DNA of 64,000 nt from a virus. Positions 51,728 through 59,399 of the stretch are shown here, piece by piece. The translations under genes and the position numbers were made by a program. The first letter of the stretch is position 1, and each line of letters begins with the position of its first letter. The stretch lies in IMG/VR virus record IMGVR_UViG_3300005563_000035, positions 1 to 64,000 of that record. One strand, given 5' to 3'. The notes beneath the pieces were generated by a model. That model searched no databases. It was given only the letters and a program-made list of their open reading frames with translations, and had not been told where the DNA came from.

Positions 51728-52138
51728 ATGAAGTTCCTGATCGCAATCGAGCCCGGCTCGGAAACCACGGCATTTGGCGTCGTGGTTCCGGCTCTGCCGG
51801 GGTGCTTCTCTGCGGGCGACACGCTCGAGGAGGCGTTCGATAACGCCATCGAGGCGATCGAAGCCTTCTGCGAGGTGCTGGCAGAAGATGGCAAGGACAT
51901 GCCCGCAGCCATGTCGTTGGTCGACGTGATGGAGCGGCACGCCAAAGACTTTGAGGGCTGGACGTGGGGGATTGTTGACGCCCCGATCGAGCGCCTGTTC
52001 GGTCCAGCCGAAAAGATCAACATCACGGTGCCAGGCCGTGTACTCGTGAAGATCGACGAGCACGCCAAGAGCCGCGGCATGTCGCGCTCCGGCTTTCTGG
52101 TGCAAGCCGCGCAAGAGGCGATCGCGCACGGCGCTTGA
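51728..52138 (+). CDS. hicB: HicB antitoxin / repressor
   Basis: A 136-residue protein. N-terminal HicB fold (VPALPGCFSAGDTLEEAFDNAIEAI) that blocks HicA, C-terminal ribbon-helix-helix (INITVPGRVLVKIDEHAKSRGMSRSGFLVQAA) that binds DNA. GAGGTAGGT precedes the ATG. The pair can stabilise the prophage or act against other phages. Confidence 0.9.
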   Translation: MKFLIAIEPGSETTAFGVVVPALPGCFSAGDTLEEAFDNAIEAIEAFCEVLAEDGKDMPAAMSLVDVMERHAKDFEGWTWGIVDAPIERLFGPAEKINITVPGRVLVKIDEHAKSRGMSRSGFLVQAAQEAIAHGA

Positions 52139-52191
52139 CTCGCTCGTTCGGAGATGCTTGAAGCCTGATTATCCGCGGCGGATAAAAGGGG

Positions 52192-52467
52192 CTAAAGCCC
52201 TTCCGCTGCCGGCTCGGCCCCGTGATACAGCAGCTCGGCCCGCTCGACCCGCGATCCCTGGAACCTCGGCGCCACCAGCGCGTCCGGGTGCTGCCGGGCC
52301 CAGAACGCCACGCTGGCATCCCCGTCGGAGCGCGCCACGCCCCACGACTTCATCATCCCCGGCTCGTCGTCCGGGATGTAGAGCCAGGGCAGGGCGAAGA
52401 CCGGCTCCAGGTGCTGGCTGGTGATCTGGCGTAGGTCGGCGTCGGCGGCGAGGCGGATTGTGGGCAT
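52192..52467 (-). CDS. Hypothetical protein (91 aa)
   Basis: Leftward, soluble. IRLAADADLRQITSQHLEPV, ALPWLYIPDDEPGMMKSWG and VAFWARQHPDALVAPRFQG. Composition is protein-like. Convergent with hicB. Family not recognised. Confidence 0.45.
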   Translation of the reverse strand: MPTIRLAADADLRQITSQHLEPVFALPWLYIPDDEPGMMKSWGVARSDGDASVAFWARQHPDALVAPRFQGSRVERAELLYHGAEPAAEGL

Positions 52468-52510
52468 GGAACTGATGGGCTGAAAGCCGTCTAACGATGC
52501 GCTGTGCGCC

Positions 52511-52533
52511 CTGGTGAAATCACCAGCCTTTTT
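52511..52533 (+). terminator. Hairpin terminator
   Basis: CTGGTG-AAAT-CACCAG followed by CCTTTTT. It would stop rightward transcripts from hicAB before the tRNA and integrase. Confidence 0.65.
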
Positions 52534-52633
52534 AGTCTTCCCGGCTTAGACACATCGGCCGCAAAGCCGCATGAATGCTGGATCGCGCGCCTGCCTTCTA
52601 AGCATATGCTCACCCTATGACGAGTGTCTAATA

Positions 52634-52661
52634 ATGGGCGGTCTGTCTAATTTCCGCCCAT
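52634..52661. repeat. Inverted repeat overlapping tRNA 5' end
   Basis: ATGGGCGG (52,634-52,641) is the exact inverse of CCGCCCAT (52,654-52,661), and the right arm is the tRNA acceptor strand plus one base. The left arm repeats the 3' acceptor sequence TGGGCGG. It may be a remnant or a recombination-related feature. Confidence 0.5.
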
Positions 52662-52730
52662 AGCACAACCGGATAGTGCACCGGCCTTCTAAGCCGGTGG
52701 TTGCAGGTTCGAATCCTGCTGGGCGGGCCA
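52654..52730 (+). tRNA. tRNA-Arg (anticodon UCU), CCA encoded
   Basis: 77 bases fold as a full cloverleaf: acceptor CCGCCCA/TGGGCGG, D stem GCAC/GTGC, anticodon stem CCGGC/GCCGG with loop CTTCTAA (anticodon TCT), five-base variable loop, T stem GCAGG/CCTGC with loop TTCGAAT, discriminator G and CCA. The integrase gene stop lies eight bases beyond, so this gene is probably the phage attachment site, or a host tRNA at the prophage edge. Confidence 0.9.
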
Positions 52731-52737
52731 ATCTCCC

Positions 52738-53730
52738 CTACTTGGCTGGCTTCGCCCGCTTGGCGAACTTGCCTTCGACGTAGTCGCGGGTCATGGCCTC
52801 GGTGCTGTGACCGAGCAGCTTTTGAGCCGCTCCGATGTCCTCGTCGTCGCCCATCGCGTCAACGCCGGCCCGGCCGCGGAGATCGTGGATATTCAGGTCT
52901 TCGATGCCCGCCCTCGCCGCAGCGCGCACCCAGGCCGAGCGGATGCCCGAATACCGGTAGCCGCGCCCGCTCTGTGTCTTCAGAAGGTGACCGATCTTGT
53001 CGCGGCCGGCGGCGCATGCCTCGACGGCGGCCCGGAGTTCGGGCGACCACTCAATCAGGAGTCGCACTCGGCCTTGCGACTTCTTCTGCGTCACGTAGAT
53101 CCCGCGCGCGTCGTCCACGTCCTGCCAACGCATCTTGATGACGTCGCTGATGCGCTGGCCGGTCAGCATCGCCAAGTCGATCATCTGCACCAGTGCCTCA
53201 CCGTTGCGGGACTGCTGCAGCGCCGCGGCGCGCATGGCCTTGATCTCATCGTCCGTGACGATGCGGATGCGCCGCGACAGCTTCATCGGCGGGATGTTGT
53301 CGACTGGGTTGAAGCCCTCGCGAAGACCCTCGATGGCGGCAAACGCCAGCACGCCGCGGAGCATGGTGCGGTGCAGGTTGTGGGTGCGCGGCTTGTCGCG
53401 GTACTTGCGCAGGTAGGCCGCAGCGACGGGAGTCGTCACCTGGCTCGGCTGAAACTCAACCATGGCCGCAGCCATCTTCCCCGCGATTCGCTCCTGGTCG
53501 GCGGCCTGCTTCGTGCTCCAGTCATCGCGCTTTTGGTCGACCCAGCGCGTTATCACGGCTGGCATCATGTCGCCGCGGACTTCGGTGTCCATGACGCGCG
53601 CCAACGCCCGCAGCATCGCCGGGATACCGTCGTTCTCGCGCGACAAGCCGATCCACTTACCGGCCGGCGTCACGTAGTAGTAGCGCCCATGCTTGACATA
53701 GACGCGCTTCGGAAGCTCGGTGCGGGTCAT
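52738..53730 (-). CDS. int: Tyrosine recombinase (phage integrase)
   Basis: A 330-residue protein. Catalytic set by my count: Arg193 (LTGQRISDVI), His282 and Arg285 (IHDLRGRAG), His308 (LLGHST), Tyr317 (TRDYVEG). An N-terminal arm-binding/core-binding domain precedes. It integrates at the adjacent tRNA-Arg and excises with an excisionase, perhaps the DUF4224 protein whose gene overlaps its start. Confidence 0.93.
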   Translation of the reverse strand: MTRTELPKRVYVKHGRYYYVTPAGKWIGLSRENDGIPAMLRALARVMDTEVRGDMMPAVITRWVDQKRDDWSTKQAADQERIAGKMAAAMVEFQPSQVTTPVAAAYLRKYRDKPRTHNLHRTMLRGVLAFAAIEGLREGFNPVDNIPPMKLSRRIRIVTDDEIKAMRAAALQQSRNGEALVQMIDLAMLTGQRISDVIKMRWQDVDDARGIYVTQKKSQGRVRLLIEWSPELRAAVEACAAGRDKIGHLLKTQSGRGYRYSGIRSAWVRAAARAGIEDLNIHDLRGRAGVDAMGDDEDIGAAQKLLGHSTEAMTRDYVEGKFAKRAKPAK

Positions 53731-53945
53731 GCGGAACGAAGTTGTGGCTGTCGCCGTGTCTTGGCGGGGGCAACATCGACCCCGGCGCAGACGGCCTCGT
53801 AGTGTGCGCGTTCGAGCTTGACGGCGCCACTGATCGGCAGCCGGTAAGCTCGCCAGAAGCCGCGCTCGTGCAGGTAGCGGAGCTGGGCGGCCGGCTGGCG
53901 GTAGCCGGTGATCTCGACGAGTTCCTCGGCGGGGACGGTCAGCAC
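53727..53945 (-). CDS. DUF4224 protein, excisionase-like
   Basis: A 72-residue protein from GTG. VPAEELVEITGYRQPAAQLRYLHERGF is the DUF4224 signature, a small winged-helix-like domain typically encoded directly upstream of phage integrases. It overlaps the integrase start by four bases. Probable recombination directionality factor; not proven for the family. Confidence 0.72.
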   Translation of the reverse strand: MLTVPAEELVEITGYRQPAAQLRYLHERGFWRAYRLPISGAVKLERAHYEAVCAGVDVAPAKTRRQPQLRSA

Positions 53946-54508
53946 GGCTTCACCCCCTCATCAGCATCCCGCTTGAACATCCACGGCTTCACTTCAAACG
54001 TCTCGACGATTTCACCGTCAACAAACGGCTCAAGGATCACCGAGTCGTTCCGCTTGCTCGGCCCTTCGAAGAACAGGACGCGCGCGCCGCGTGAGAAGTG
54101 AATTGAGTGGATCTCTTGCGCAGTCATGGAGTAGCACTCGCCGGCCGAGTAGGTGGTGTCCTGGTAGATGAACCGCTCTACGCCTGCGCGGCTCACGGTG
54201 TATTCGCCGCAAGCACCACCGTAGGTTAGGACAGATCGCATGAAGTGATCCGCTGATCGGTTGGCCTCGTAGGACTGACGCCAGACTCGGTTTCGCACCT
54301 CGCCGGCCAGAACCCAGCACTGAAAGTCGAACCTGTGGCTGTGCGGAGTGATCTCCTCCTGATGGTCACGACTGCATTCGAACAGTCGGATGCAGCCGTG
54401 CCCTCGGCCGCCTATCAGGCTGCTTGTCAGGCCGGGCAGCGCATAGTTGCGGATTCGCGAATGCGCCATGCCAGCGAGCGCAGCAACATCGAAGTTTCTT
54501 GCTTCCAT
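53939..54508 (-). CDS. Cupin-like phage protein (189 aa)
   Basis: Starts at ATG 54,508, overlapping the upstream gene stop. Cupin-type metal site in EITPHSHRFDFQCWVLAGEV, then strands (CGEYTVSRAG, TYSAGECYSMTAQEIHSIHF, ARVLFFEGPS). Metal-binding double-stranded beta-helix; enzyme or sugar-binding role unknown. Confidence 0.6.
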   Translation of the reverse strand: MEARNFDVAALAGMAHSRIRNYALPGLTSSLIGGRGHGCIRLFECSRDHQEEITPHSHRFDFQCWVLAGEVRNRVWRQSYEANRSADHFMRSVLTYGGACGEYTVSRAGVERFIYQDTTYSAGECYSMTAQEIHSIHFSRGARVLFFEGPSKRNDSVILEPFVDGEIVETFEVKPWMFKRDADEGVKPC

Positions 54509-54678
54509 CAAGCCACCCCCTCATCAGCCAGCGCGCGGATGCGATTTGCCGAGTCCTCGCAGGCATATTTGCCGTCCTGGCCGTGCCATTCGTTCGCGTT
54601 GTCATCGCACAGCTTCGCAGCCTCCTCAAGGATTTGTCGCCGCAAGATGGCGTATTGCTCTGGTGTCAGATTGAACAT
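54508..54678 (-). CDS. Small helical protein (56 aa)
   Basis: FNLTPEQYAILRRQILEEAAKLCDDNANE then a cysteine-bearing helix. TGATG overlap with the cupin gene and overlap with the HNH gene upstream. Common small accessory protein type; function unknown. Confidence 0.5.
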   Translation of the reverse strand: MFNLTPEQYAILRRQILEEAAKLCDDNANEWHGQDGKYACEDSANRIRALADEGVA

Positions 54679-55202
54679 GTGGGATGCACCTCGCGTTTAG
54701 CCTGCAGATATGCCGCTGCAGCAGCTTCCTTGCTTGGAAACTGACCAAGGTAGTGGCACTTGCCATTGAACTTGATGCGAGCGATGAAGACACTCTTCCT
54801 CTTGTTCCATTGAACTCCCATCAAGCCAGTCTTGCTGTCCGCACGAACCTTCCTCTGGTTCTGCATGTTCTCCGAGAAATTGACTAGCCGCAGGTTCTCA
54901 ATTCGGTTGTCATTCCGAACCCCGTTGATGTGGTCAATGAATCCTTTCGGCCACTCCCCGTACACATACAGCCATGCCAATCGATGGGCTCTCACCTTTG
55001 CGCCTGCCACCGAAATATTGGTGTAACCACGAACGTTAGAGCCAGCGACTGAGCCAGCGGGCGCATTCGAACTCCTGCGTTCCATCCAATGGAAGAGTCC
55101 AGTTTCTCCGTCGTATGAAAGGATGCGCAACAGCTCAGCCCGGCTAAGCGGGAAAGCCGCCTCTGCTTCCAAGACCTTCTTCAAGACTTGGCTGTCGCTC
55201 AT
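54666..55202 (-). CDS. HNH endonuclease with AP2 DNA-binding domain
   Basis: A 178-residue protein. HNH core VRAHRLAWLYVYGEWPKGFI, DHINGVRNDNRIENLRLV and the NMQNQRK linker, then an AP2-type domain KTGLMGVQWNKRKSVFIAR and YLGQFPSKEAAAAAYLQAK. This is the classical mobile homing-type endonuclease of phages. It may spread itself within accessory regions. Confidence 0.88.
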   Translation of the reverse strand: MSDSQVLKKVLEAEAAFPLSRAELLRILSYDGETGLFHWMERRSSNAPAGSVAGSNVRGYTNISVAGAKVRAHRLAWLYVYGEWPKGFIDHINGVRNDNRIENLRLVNFSENMQNQRKVRADSKTGLMGVQWNKRKSVFIARIKFNGKCHYLGQFPSKEAAAAAYLQAKREVHPTCSI

Positions 55203-55552
55203 TTGCTTGCTTCCTCAGTAGGAGTGGCGGGGAGGGGCATCCAGTGGGTTGCAGGCCAGTACGTGGCATTGAAGTGCCCAAAACCAGTGAAGCCATGCTT
55301 TTCAATTGATGTACGCCACCAATCGACCTTTTGGAGCCCATCGCGATCCTTGCCGGGCGCGAACCTGCCGAGAAGCACAGACGTCCCATCCTTCGGCGCC
55401 GTCTCAATCAGCAGCCACTTCTGCTCACCCCCTTCAAGGTGAGCAAGGAGAGCGGATCGGGCAGGTTGCCAAGCTGCGTCGTCGCCGGTCGCCCAGCTAT
55501 CGCGCATCATCTTCTCAGCCAGTTGCATGCCCTTGCGCGTGAACTCATTCAT
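55199..55552 (-). CDS. DUF551-like protein (117 aa)
   Basis: ATG at 55,552. C-terminal DUF551 pattern: EQKWLLIETAPKDGTSVLLG and WPATHWMPLPATP. This domain is frequent at the end of phage accessory proteins; function unknown. N-terminal helical extension. Overlaps neighbours on both sides. Confidence 0.7.
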   Translation of the reverse strand: MNEFTRKGMQLAEKMMRDSWATGDDAAWQPARSALLAHLEGGEQKWLLIETAPKDGTSVLLGRFAPGKDRDGLQKVDWWRTSIEKHGFTGFGHFNATYWPATHWMPLPATPTEEASK

Positions 55553-55910
55553 GTTGCATCCCCTCGTCACCCTTGGATGACTGAGCGCGGGCGAGTTGCT
55601 CCATCGTCGTGATGTTGACGCAGCTCACCATGTTCCAGCCCCTGGCGAATCGGTCTGCGGTCATATAGTCGGCCGCAAGATCGAACGTCACGTTCTCAAT
55701 CACGCACGCGCCACCGGAGTTGAAGACCGACCAAGTGCCGTCGTACTTGCCCGCCTCTTCGCTCACCGCAGGCTGTACCTGCAAGTCGAGAAGATCGGCC
55801 GCCCGCTGCATCAGTGGAATGAGCGATGACAGCGGGATCGACGCCTTGACGCGAATCTTCATGCACGCGTCACGCAGTTCCTCGGCCAGCCTTGTTGCTT
55901 GGTTGCTCAC
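55545..55910 (-). CDS. Hypothetical accessory protein (121 aa)
   Basis: Helical N-terminus (EELRDACMKIRVKASIPL), then a beta segment (GTWSVFNSGGACVIENVTFD). Overlapped genes on both sides. Not recognised. Confidence 0.5.
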   Translation of the reverse strand: MSNQATRLAEELRDACMKIRVKASIPLSSLIPLMQRAADLLDLQVQPAVSEEAGKYDGTWSVFNSGGACVIENVTFDLAADYMTADRFARGWNMVSCVNITTMEQLARAQSSKGDEGMQHE

Positions 55911-56101
55911 GTTGATTCCTTCAGGGCTTTCCGGACTTCCTCACGCACGATTCGGCGCAGGACTTCCTCATCGATCAGCCGATCAGTCTGGCCGTACTGC
56001 GGCGCCGGGCGCTTCGGAATCTGTTGGAATTCGATGCGGCCGATAAAGCAGCGGCAGTTCTCGCTTCCGTTGCCACACTTGAAGCAGTGATAGTTGCTCA
56101 C
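55907..56101 (-). CDS. Small zinc-ribbon-like protein (64 aa)
   Basis: HCFKCGNGSENCRCF gives four cysteines suited to a zinc knuckle. C-terminal charged helix (EEVLRRIVREEVRKALKE). Overlaps by ATGA. Confidence 0.5.
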   Translation of the reverse strand: MSNYHCFKCGNGSENCRCFIGRIEFQQIPKRPAPQYGQTDRLIDEEVLRRIVREEVRKALKEST

Positions 56102-56688
56102 TTCCCAACCCCCTCGTCAGTCGAAGCCCGGGCGGTGTCGATGGCGGCGCGGGCTATTCCGCGGATTTCGGTCATGCGAGGCTGAAGATCGCGAGCGGCG
56201 CGTGTCTCGTTGCAGATGCTGGCGACAGACGCCAACGCCTCGTGCAGCCTGTCCCGATCCGCCCGCAAGGCTTCGACTTCCGCCATCAGAGCATTGACCT
56301 TCGTATTCGCTTCCTGCCAGGCAATGCTGATGTCAACACCGGCTTGGGTCATGCGCTCGACTTCCCTGCGCAGCTCGGCTGCGTCGGCGAACGCGCCATA
56401 GAAGCTGCGCTTGTAGTCCTCCAGATTCGTCTCGGCTTCGACGGCCCGCAGTTGCAACTCGTCCAGCGCTGATTGAGCTGGTGCGTGGGGGGGGCGACGG
56501 TTCCACTTGTCGGCGGACGATTGGCCGCAACCGCACTCCAGGCAAGCGACATGCGGCCACGGCGTTTGATCGCTCGACGGCGCGTTCATGTAGACCTTGA
56601 GACTCAATGAGCCGCAGAACGGGCACGGCAGCAGGGTTGGAAGTTGCTCAGCCACGGCCTCACCACCAGTTGTCGGTGTCGTCTTCAT
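56098..56688 (-). CDS. Lar-like restriction-alleviation domain protein (196 aa)
   Basis: ATG at 56,688. Residues ~18-60 hold LPCPFCGSLSLKVYM, HVACLECGCGQSSADKWNRR: the Lar-type zinc ribbon of phage/prophage restriction-alleviation proteins. A long coiled coil follows (ELRREVERMTQAGVD, VEALRADRDRLHEALAS). An eight-C tract lies in the coding strand. Anti-restriction role inferred from the domain. Confidence 0.65.
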   Translation of the reverse strand: MKTTPTTGGEAVAEQLPTLLPCPFCGSLSLKVYMNAPSSDQTPWPHVACLECGCGQSSADKWNRRPPHAPAQSALDELQLRAVEAETNLEDYKRSFYGAFADAAELRREVERMTQAGVDISIAWQEANTKVNALMAEVEALRADRDRLHEALASVASICNETRAARDLQPRMTEIRGIARAAIDTARASTDEGVGK

Positions 56689-56986
56689 GACGCGCTTCCT
56701 CCATCGAAAGGTTGACCTTGATCGCGTAGACCTCGACCGGCTTGCCGCCAAAGTGAGGATGCGTGATCTGCTCGCACCGCATGCCGCGCCACGGACGGCT
56801 GATGCGGCGTTCGGCGTCGTCTGCGGCCGGATAGCCCATCGTCAGCTCGATGCGATCGAAGGTCTTGCCCTCCAGGCGCTTGCGCCAGAAGTCCGTGCAG
56901 AGCCGGTACTCATAGGCCTTGTCGCCGGCCTTGATCGCCTCGAAATACTCGCGCTTGAGCGGCAGGTGCAGAACGCGCTCAGCCAC
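56660..56986 (-). CDS. ASCH-domain protein (108 aa)
   Basis: GTG 56,986 preferred because GGAGAAGG precedes it; a longer in-frame start at 57,076 exists. VLHLPLKREYFEAIKAGDKAYEYRL, WRKRLEGKTFDRIELTMGYP and RMRC-like RGMRCEQI are typical of ASCH domains, a PUA-like fold that binds RNA or modified bases. Phage versions are of unknown target. Confidence 0.7.
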   Translation of the reverse strand: MAERVLHLPLKREYFEAIKAGDKAYEYRLCTDFWRKRLEGKTFDRIELTMGYPAADDAERRISRPWRGMRCEQITHPHFGGKPVEVYAIKVNLSMEEARHEDDTDNWW

Positions 56987-58073
56987 GGCCTTCTCCGAGC
57001 CGCCAGCCGTTCTTCGCGGCGAGAGCGCGGGTGATGTCTTCGGCATAGGAGACGATTTCCGCGTTGTCCGGCCCATCCGAGCGATGCGCCCAGAGCTGGA
57101 TGATCTCCTTGACCGTCAGCCCCTGCACTTCCATGCTCGCTGCGGGAGAGGGGCTGTCGTTTTGGCCGCGCGTTTTGATTGCGGCGACACCGTTGGTCGG
57201 CACATCGGCGGGTCGCCAGATGTGGCCGCAGCCGTGGCACAGGTGCGAGTGGTGCGGCGGGTTCGTCCAGCGTTCCTCGCCGAACGGCACTTGGCCATCG
57301 GCTTCCGGCGCATCGATGTGCTGCAGGCCGCACGCGGGGCAGTGCAGCACCATGTCGATTGGTTCCACCGCCTTCTGTGCCTCGGGCTCGGGGGGCGGCG
57401 TGCTGGTCGTGCCTTCGCTGCCGCCGGGCCCCATGATCCATGAGGCAAAGCCCGCGCTTGCCTCTTCGGGCGTGCGCTTGGCCATCGCCTCTACCGCCCG
57501 TTCAGCCAGTGCGAGCAACTCGGGATCGTCCGCCGCCTCGGCTCCCTTGGAAGCAGCAGGCGCAGGAGAAGCGGCGCGCTCGGTGTAGCCAGCCCAATAT
57601 GCGTCGCGCATGTCCTGTTTGGTGTACGCCGGCCTCCGGCCATCCCGGCGGTCGGGCTCGTGACAACCGAGCCAGCCTTCAAACCGGGTATCACCAACGC
57701 AGGTCGGCACTTCACCCACCGGGGTGGATGCCATGGAGGCGAGGATCGTGTTCGGCGGTACGGGGGCGGCACTGATGAACGCCGCAGCCATGTTCCTGTA
57801 TCGATCGCCGCTTTCGCCGTCCGCTTTCGCCATTGCCAGTCGCTGCTTGGTCGTGGCGACAGTCGGAACGAGCATCCAGCCGGCGGCAGCAAGCTCGGGG
57901 ATCAACTTCGACACTTCGACGGGGGCAGGAGCCTGGCGGGCGCGGAGGCCGGCTTCCAGCTTTGACTGCGCAATCTCGACGCATTCGGCGGTCGCTACGC
58001 CACCATCACGCTCAAGCGCTACAACGGCTCGCCGGTAGTCTTCGATCAGGTCTTTGATGGTCTTCTCGGTCAT
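56979..58073 (-). CDS. Zinc-binding hypothetical phage protein (364 aa)
   Basis: ATG at 58,073. An N-terminal helical half is followed by a proline-rich linker, then LHCPACGLQHID, TNPPHHSHLCHGCGHIWRPADVPTNGV, a conserved zinc-binding block common in Burkholderiales/Pseudomonas phage accessory genes. The YWAGYTE segment near residue 175 is also common in this group. Function unknown. Confidence 0.6.
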   Translation of the reverse strand: MTEKTIKDLIEDYRRAVVALERDGGVATAECVEIAQSKLEAGLRARQAPAPVEVSKLIPELAAAGWMLVPTVATTKQRLAMAKADGESGDRYRNMAAAFISAAPVPPNTILASMASTPVGEVPTCVGDTRFEGWLGCHEPDRRDGRRPAYTKQDMRDAYWAGYTERAASPAPAASKGAEAADDPELLALAERAVEAMAKRTPEEASAGFASWIMGPGGSEGTTSTPPPEPEAQKAVEPIDMVLHCPACGLQHIDAPEADGQVPFGEERWTNPPHHSHLCHGCGHIWRPADVPTNGVAAIKTRGQNDSPSPAASMEVQGLTVKEIIQLWAHRSDGPDNAEIVSYAEDITRALAAKNGWRLGEGRG

Positions 58074-58084
58074 TGGTGCTTCCT

Positions 58085-58483
58085 TCAGGGCTTGAGGGCG
58101 GCGTCGAGAATTTGGCAGGCGACGCAATCGGGATCGCGCACGTCGGGGCCTTCAATTTCATCCGGGCACAGACCGTTGAAGACATGCTTGATCTTGCCGG
58201 TTGCAACGTCCCGCAACCGCTCCACTTGCGCCTCCAGCTTGGCGTTGTGTGCCTGCGATTCGGCAAGGAGGCGAGTGGCGTCGGCCGTGCAAAGGGTTTG
58301 CAGGCACATACCGGCAGTCACCGGGGCGGATGCCGCAGCAGCAAGGCGGTCGACAGTCATGTGGAACGCGATGCGCGCCGCGATCGTGCGCTCATGGTTC
58401 CGGCCGTAGTTGACGGTCTCGTCCCCGATGACCACCTGCGCCGCCTTGACCTCTTCGGCCAGCCTCGACACTTCTATGGTCAT
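58085..58483 (-). CDS. Hypothetical protein (132 aa)
   Basis: ATG at 58,483 overlaps the stop of the next gene upstream. Helical; C-terminal cysteine pair DCVACQILDAA. Not recognised. Confidence 0.5.
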   Translation of the reverse strand: MTIEVSRLAEEVKAAQVVIGDETVNYGRNHERTIAARIAFHMTVDRLAAAASAPVTAGMCLQTLCTADATRLLAESQAHNAKLEAQVERLRDVATGKIKHVFNGLCPDEIEGPDVRDPDCVACQILDAALKP

Positions 58484-58620
58484 GCGGATTGCTCCTTTTC
58501 TGGCGGCGCCTTGTATGGGTACGTGAAAAGCACGCGCTTTGTGCAGTCGGCGCATACCCAGTGAGTCACTCCCTGCGTCCAATAATGCTCATGCTGCTTT
58601 AGCTTGCGCTGTTTCTTCAT
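58480..58620 (-). CDS. Small cysteine protein (46 aa)
   Basis: MKKQRKLKQHEHYWT then VCADCTKRVLF: one CxxC, basic N-terminus. Coupled by ATGA on both sides. May bind zinc as a dimer. Confidence 0.45.
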   Translation of the reverse strand: MKKQRKLKQHEHYWTQGVTHWVCADCTKRVLFTYPYKAPPEKEQSA

Positions 58621-59348
58621 GGGCTCACCCCTTGCAGTGTTGCTTGAATGAATCGCGCCGCGACCTGCGGGACGATGGCATTGCGGGCGGCATCAGTTGC
58701 CGCCACGCATCGGGGAATCCCATCGTCCACAACTCGAAACCTGGCAAGTGCTTGTTGCCATCCGGCGTTCCACGGAAGTAGTTGCTCGAGCCGCCCCATT
58801 CGTCGATCCGGCCCGACACATGGTTCTTGCCGTGATTGCTCGTTCCGCTCGGTGTCGGAAGCAACCCACCAGAGGCGGTCACGTCGATGCGGGGCACCAG
58901 CGCTCGCGGCTTCGATTGGGATCGCCCCAAAGGCGAAACCCACGGCTTCCAGATCACTTTGCACAAGTGCGAGCCAGTCAGCAGAACTCGCAACCTGCTC
59001 TCCAAAGACGATTGCAGGGCGGCACTGCTCGATGAGATGGAAGAAGGCCGGCCATAGGTGCCGCTCGTCAGCAAACCCAGACTTCTTGCCTTGGACGCTG
59101 AAAGGTTGGCAAGGGCAGGAGCCGGTCCAAACAGGTCGCGTGTCGTCCCACCCGGCCATTCGCAGCGCAAGCGACCAGCCGCCGATGCCGGCGAAGAAGT
59201 GGCACTGCGTGAATCCTCGCAGGTCGTCGGGGAAAACATCCTCGATGCTCCGTTCATCGACAACGCCAGGCGCGATGTGGCCGGCGTCGATCAGGTTGCG
59301 CAGCCATGCGGCGGCGTAGGGATCGATCTCGTTGTAGTAGGCCGTCAC
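58617..59348 (-). CDS. dcm: DNA cytosine-C5 methyltransferase
   Basis: A 243-residue protein from GTG. Motif I CHFFAGIGGW, motif IV with the catalytic Cys in GSCPCQPFS, motif VI-like GEQVAS, motif VIII-like PHRRDRLWWVA and motif X-like ARNAIVPQVAARFI are all present, so it looks complete although short. It would methylate phage DNA against host restriction or alter lysogen methylation. A leader ORF and an overlapping second frame are noted separately. Confidence 0.85.
   Translation of the reverse strand: MTAYYNEIDPYAAAWLRNLIDAGHIAPGVVDERSIEDVFPDDLRGFTQCHFFAGIGGWSLALRMAGWDDTRPVWTGSCPCQPFSVQGKKSGFADERHLWPAFFHLIEQCRPAIVFGEQVASSADWLALVQSDLEAVGFAFGAIPIEAASAGAPHRRDRLWWVASDTERNEQSRQEPCVGPDRRMGRLEQLLPWNAGWQQALARFRVVDDGIPRCVAATDAARNAIVPQVAARFIQATLQGVSP
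58625..59257 (-). CDS. Overlapping frame inside dcm (possible second gene)
   Basis: On the same strand but another frame, ~210 residues from ATG 59,257: FSPTTCEDSRSATSSPASA, GLLTSGTYGRPSS, LLPTPSGTSNHGKNHV and LWTMGFPDAWRQLMPPAMPSS. I recall proteins of this pattern recurring over phage dcm genes, which suggests genuine dual coding, but they may also be persistent misannotations. No experimental support is visible. Confidence 0.35.
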   Translation of the reverse strand: MNGASRMFSPTTCEDSRSATSSPASAAGRLRCEWPGGTTRDLFGPAPALANLSASKARSLGLLTSGTYGRPSSISSSSAALQSSLESRLRVLLTGSHLCKVIWKPWVSPLGRSQSKPRALVPRIDVTASGGLLPTPSGTSNHGKNHVSGRIDEWGGSSNYFRGTPDGNKHLPGFELWTMGFPDAWRQLMPPAMPSSRRSRRDSFKQHCKG

Positions 59349-59377
59349 GCCCGCCCCGCCGTATGCTTCTCGCTCAT
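59345..59377 (-). promoter_or_regulatory. Leader mini-ORF of dcm
   Basis: ATG 59,377 with AGGAGACAACGAG upstream encodes MSEKHTAGRA and stops at TGA, which overlaps the GTG start of dcm (GTGA). The good ribosome site belongs to the mini-ORF, so dcm may be translated by coupling. Confidence 0.35.
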
Positions 59378-59399
59378 CTCGTTGTCTCCTGGGGTGGGG

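Noticed and set aside
52654-52730. tRNA as suppressor or selenocysteine tRNA
   Set aside because: The loop CTTCTAA gives an ordinary UCU anticodon for arginine, and all arms have standard lengths.
56478-56490. Eight-base homopolymer in the Lar-like gene as a phase-variable switch
   Set aside because: A single short C tract without known precedent in this family; no evidence of length variation can be seen from one sequence.
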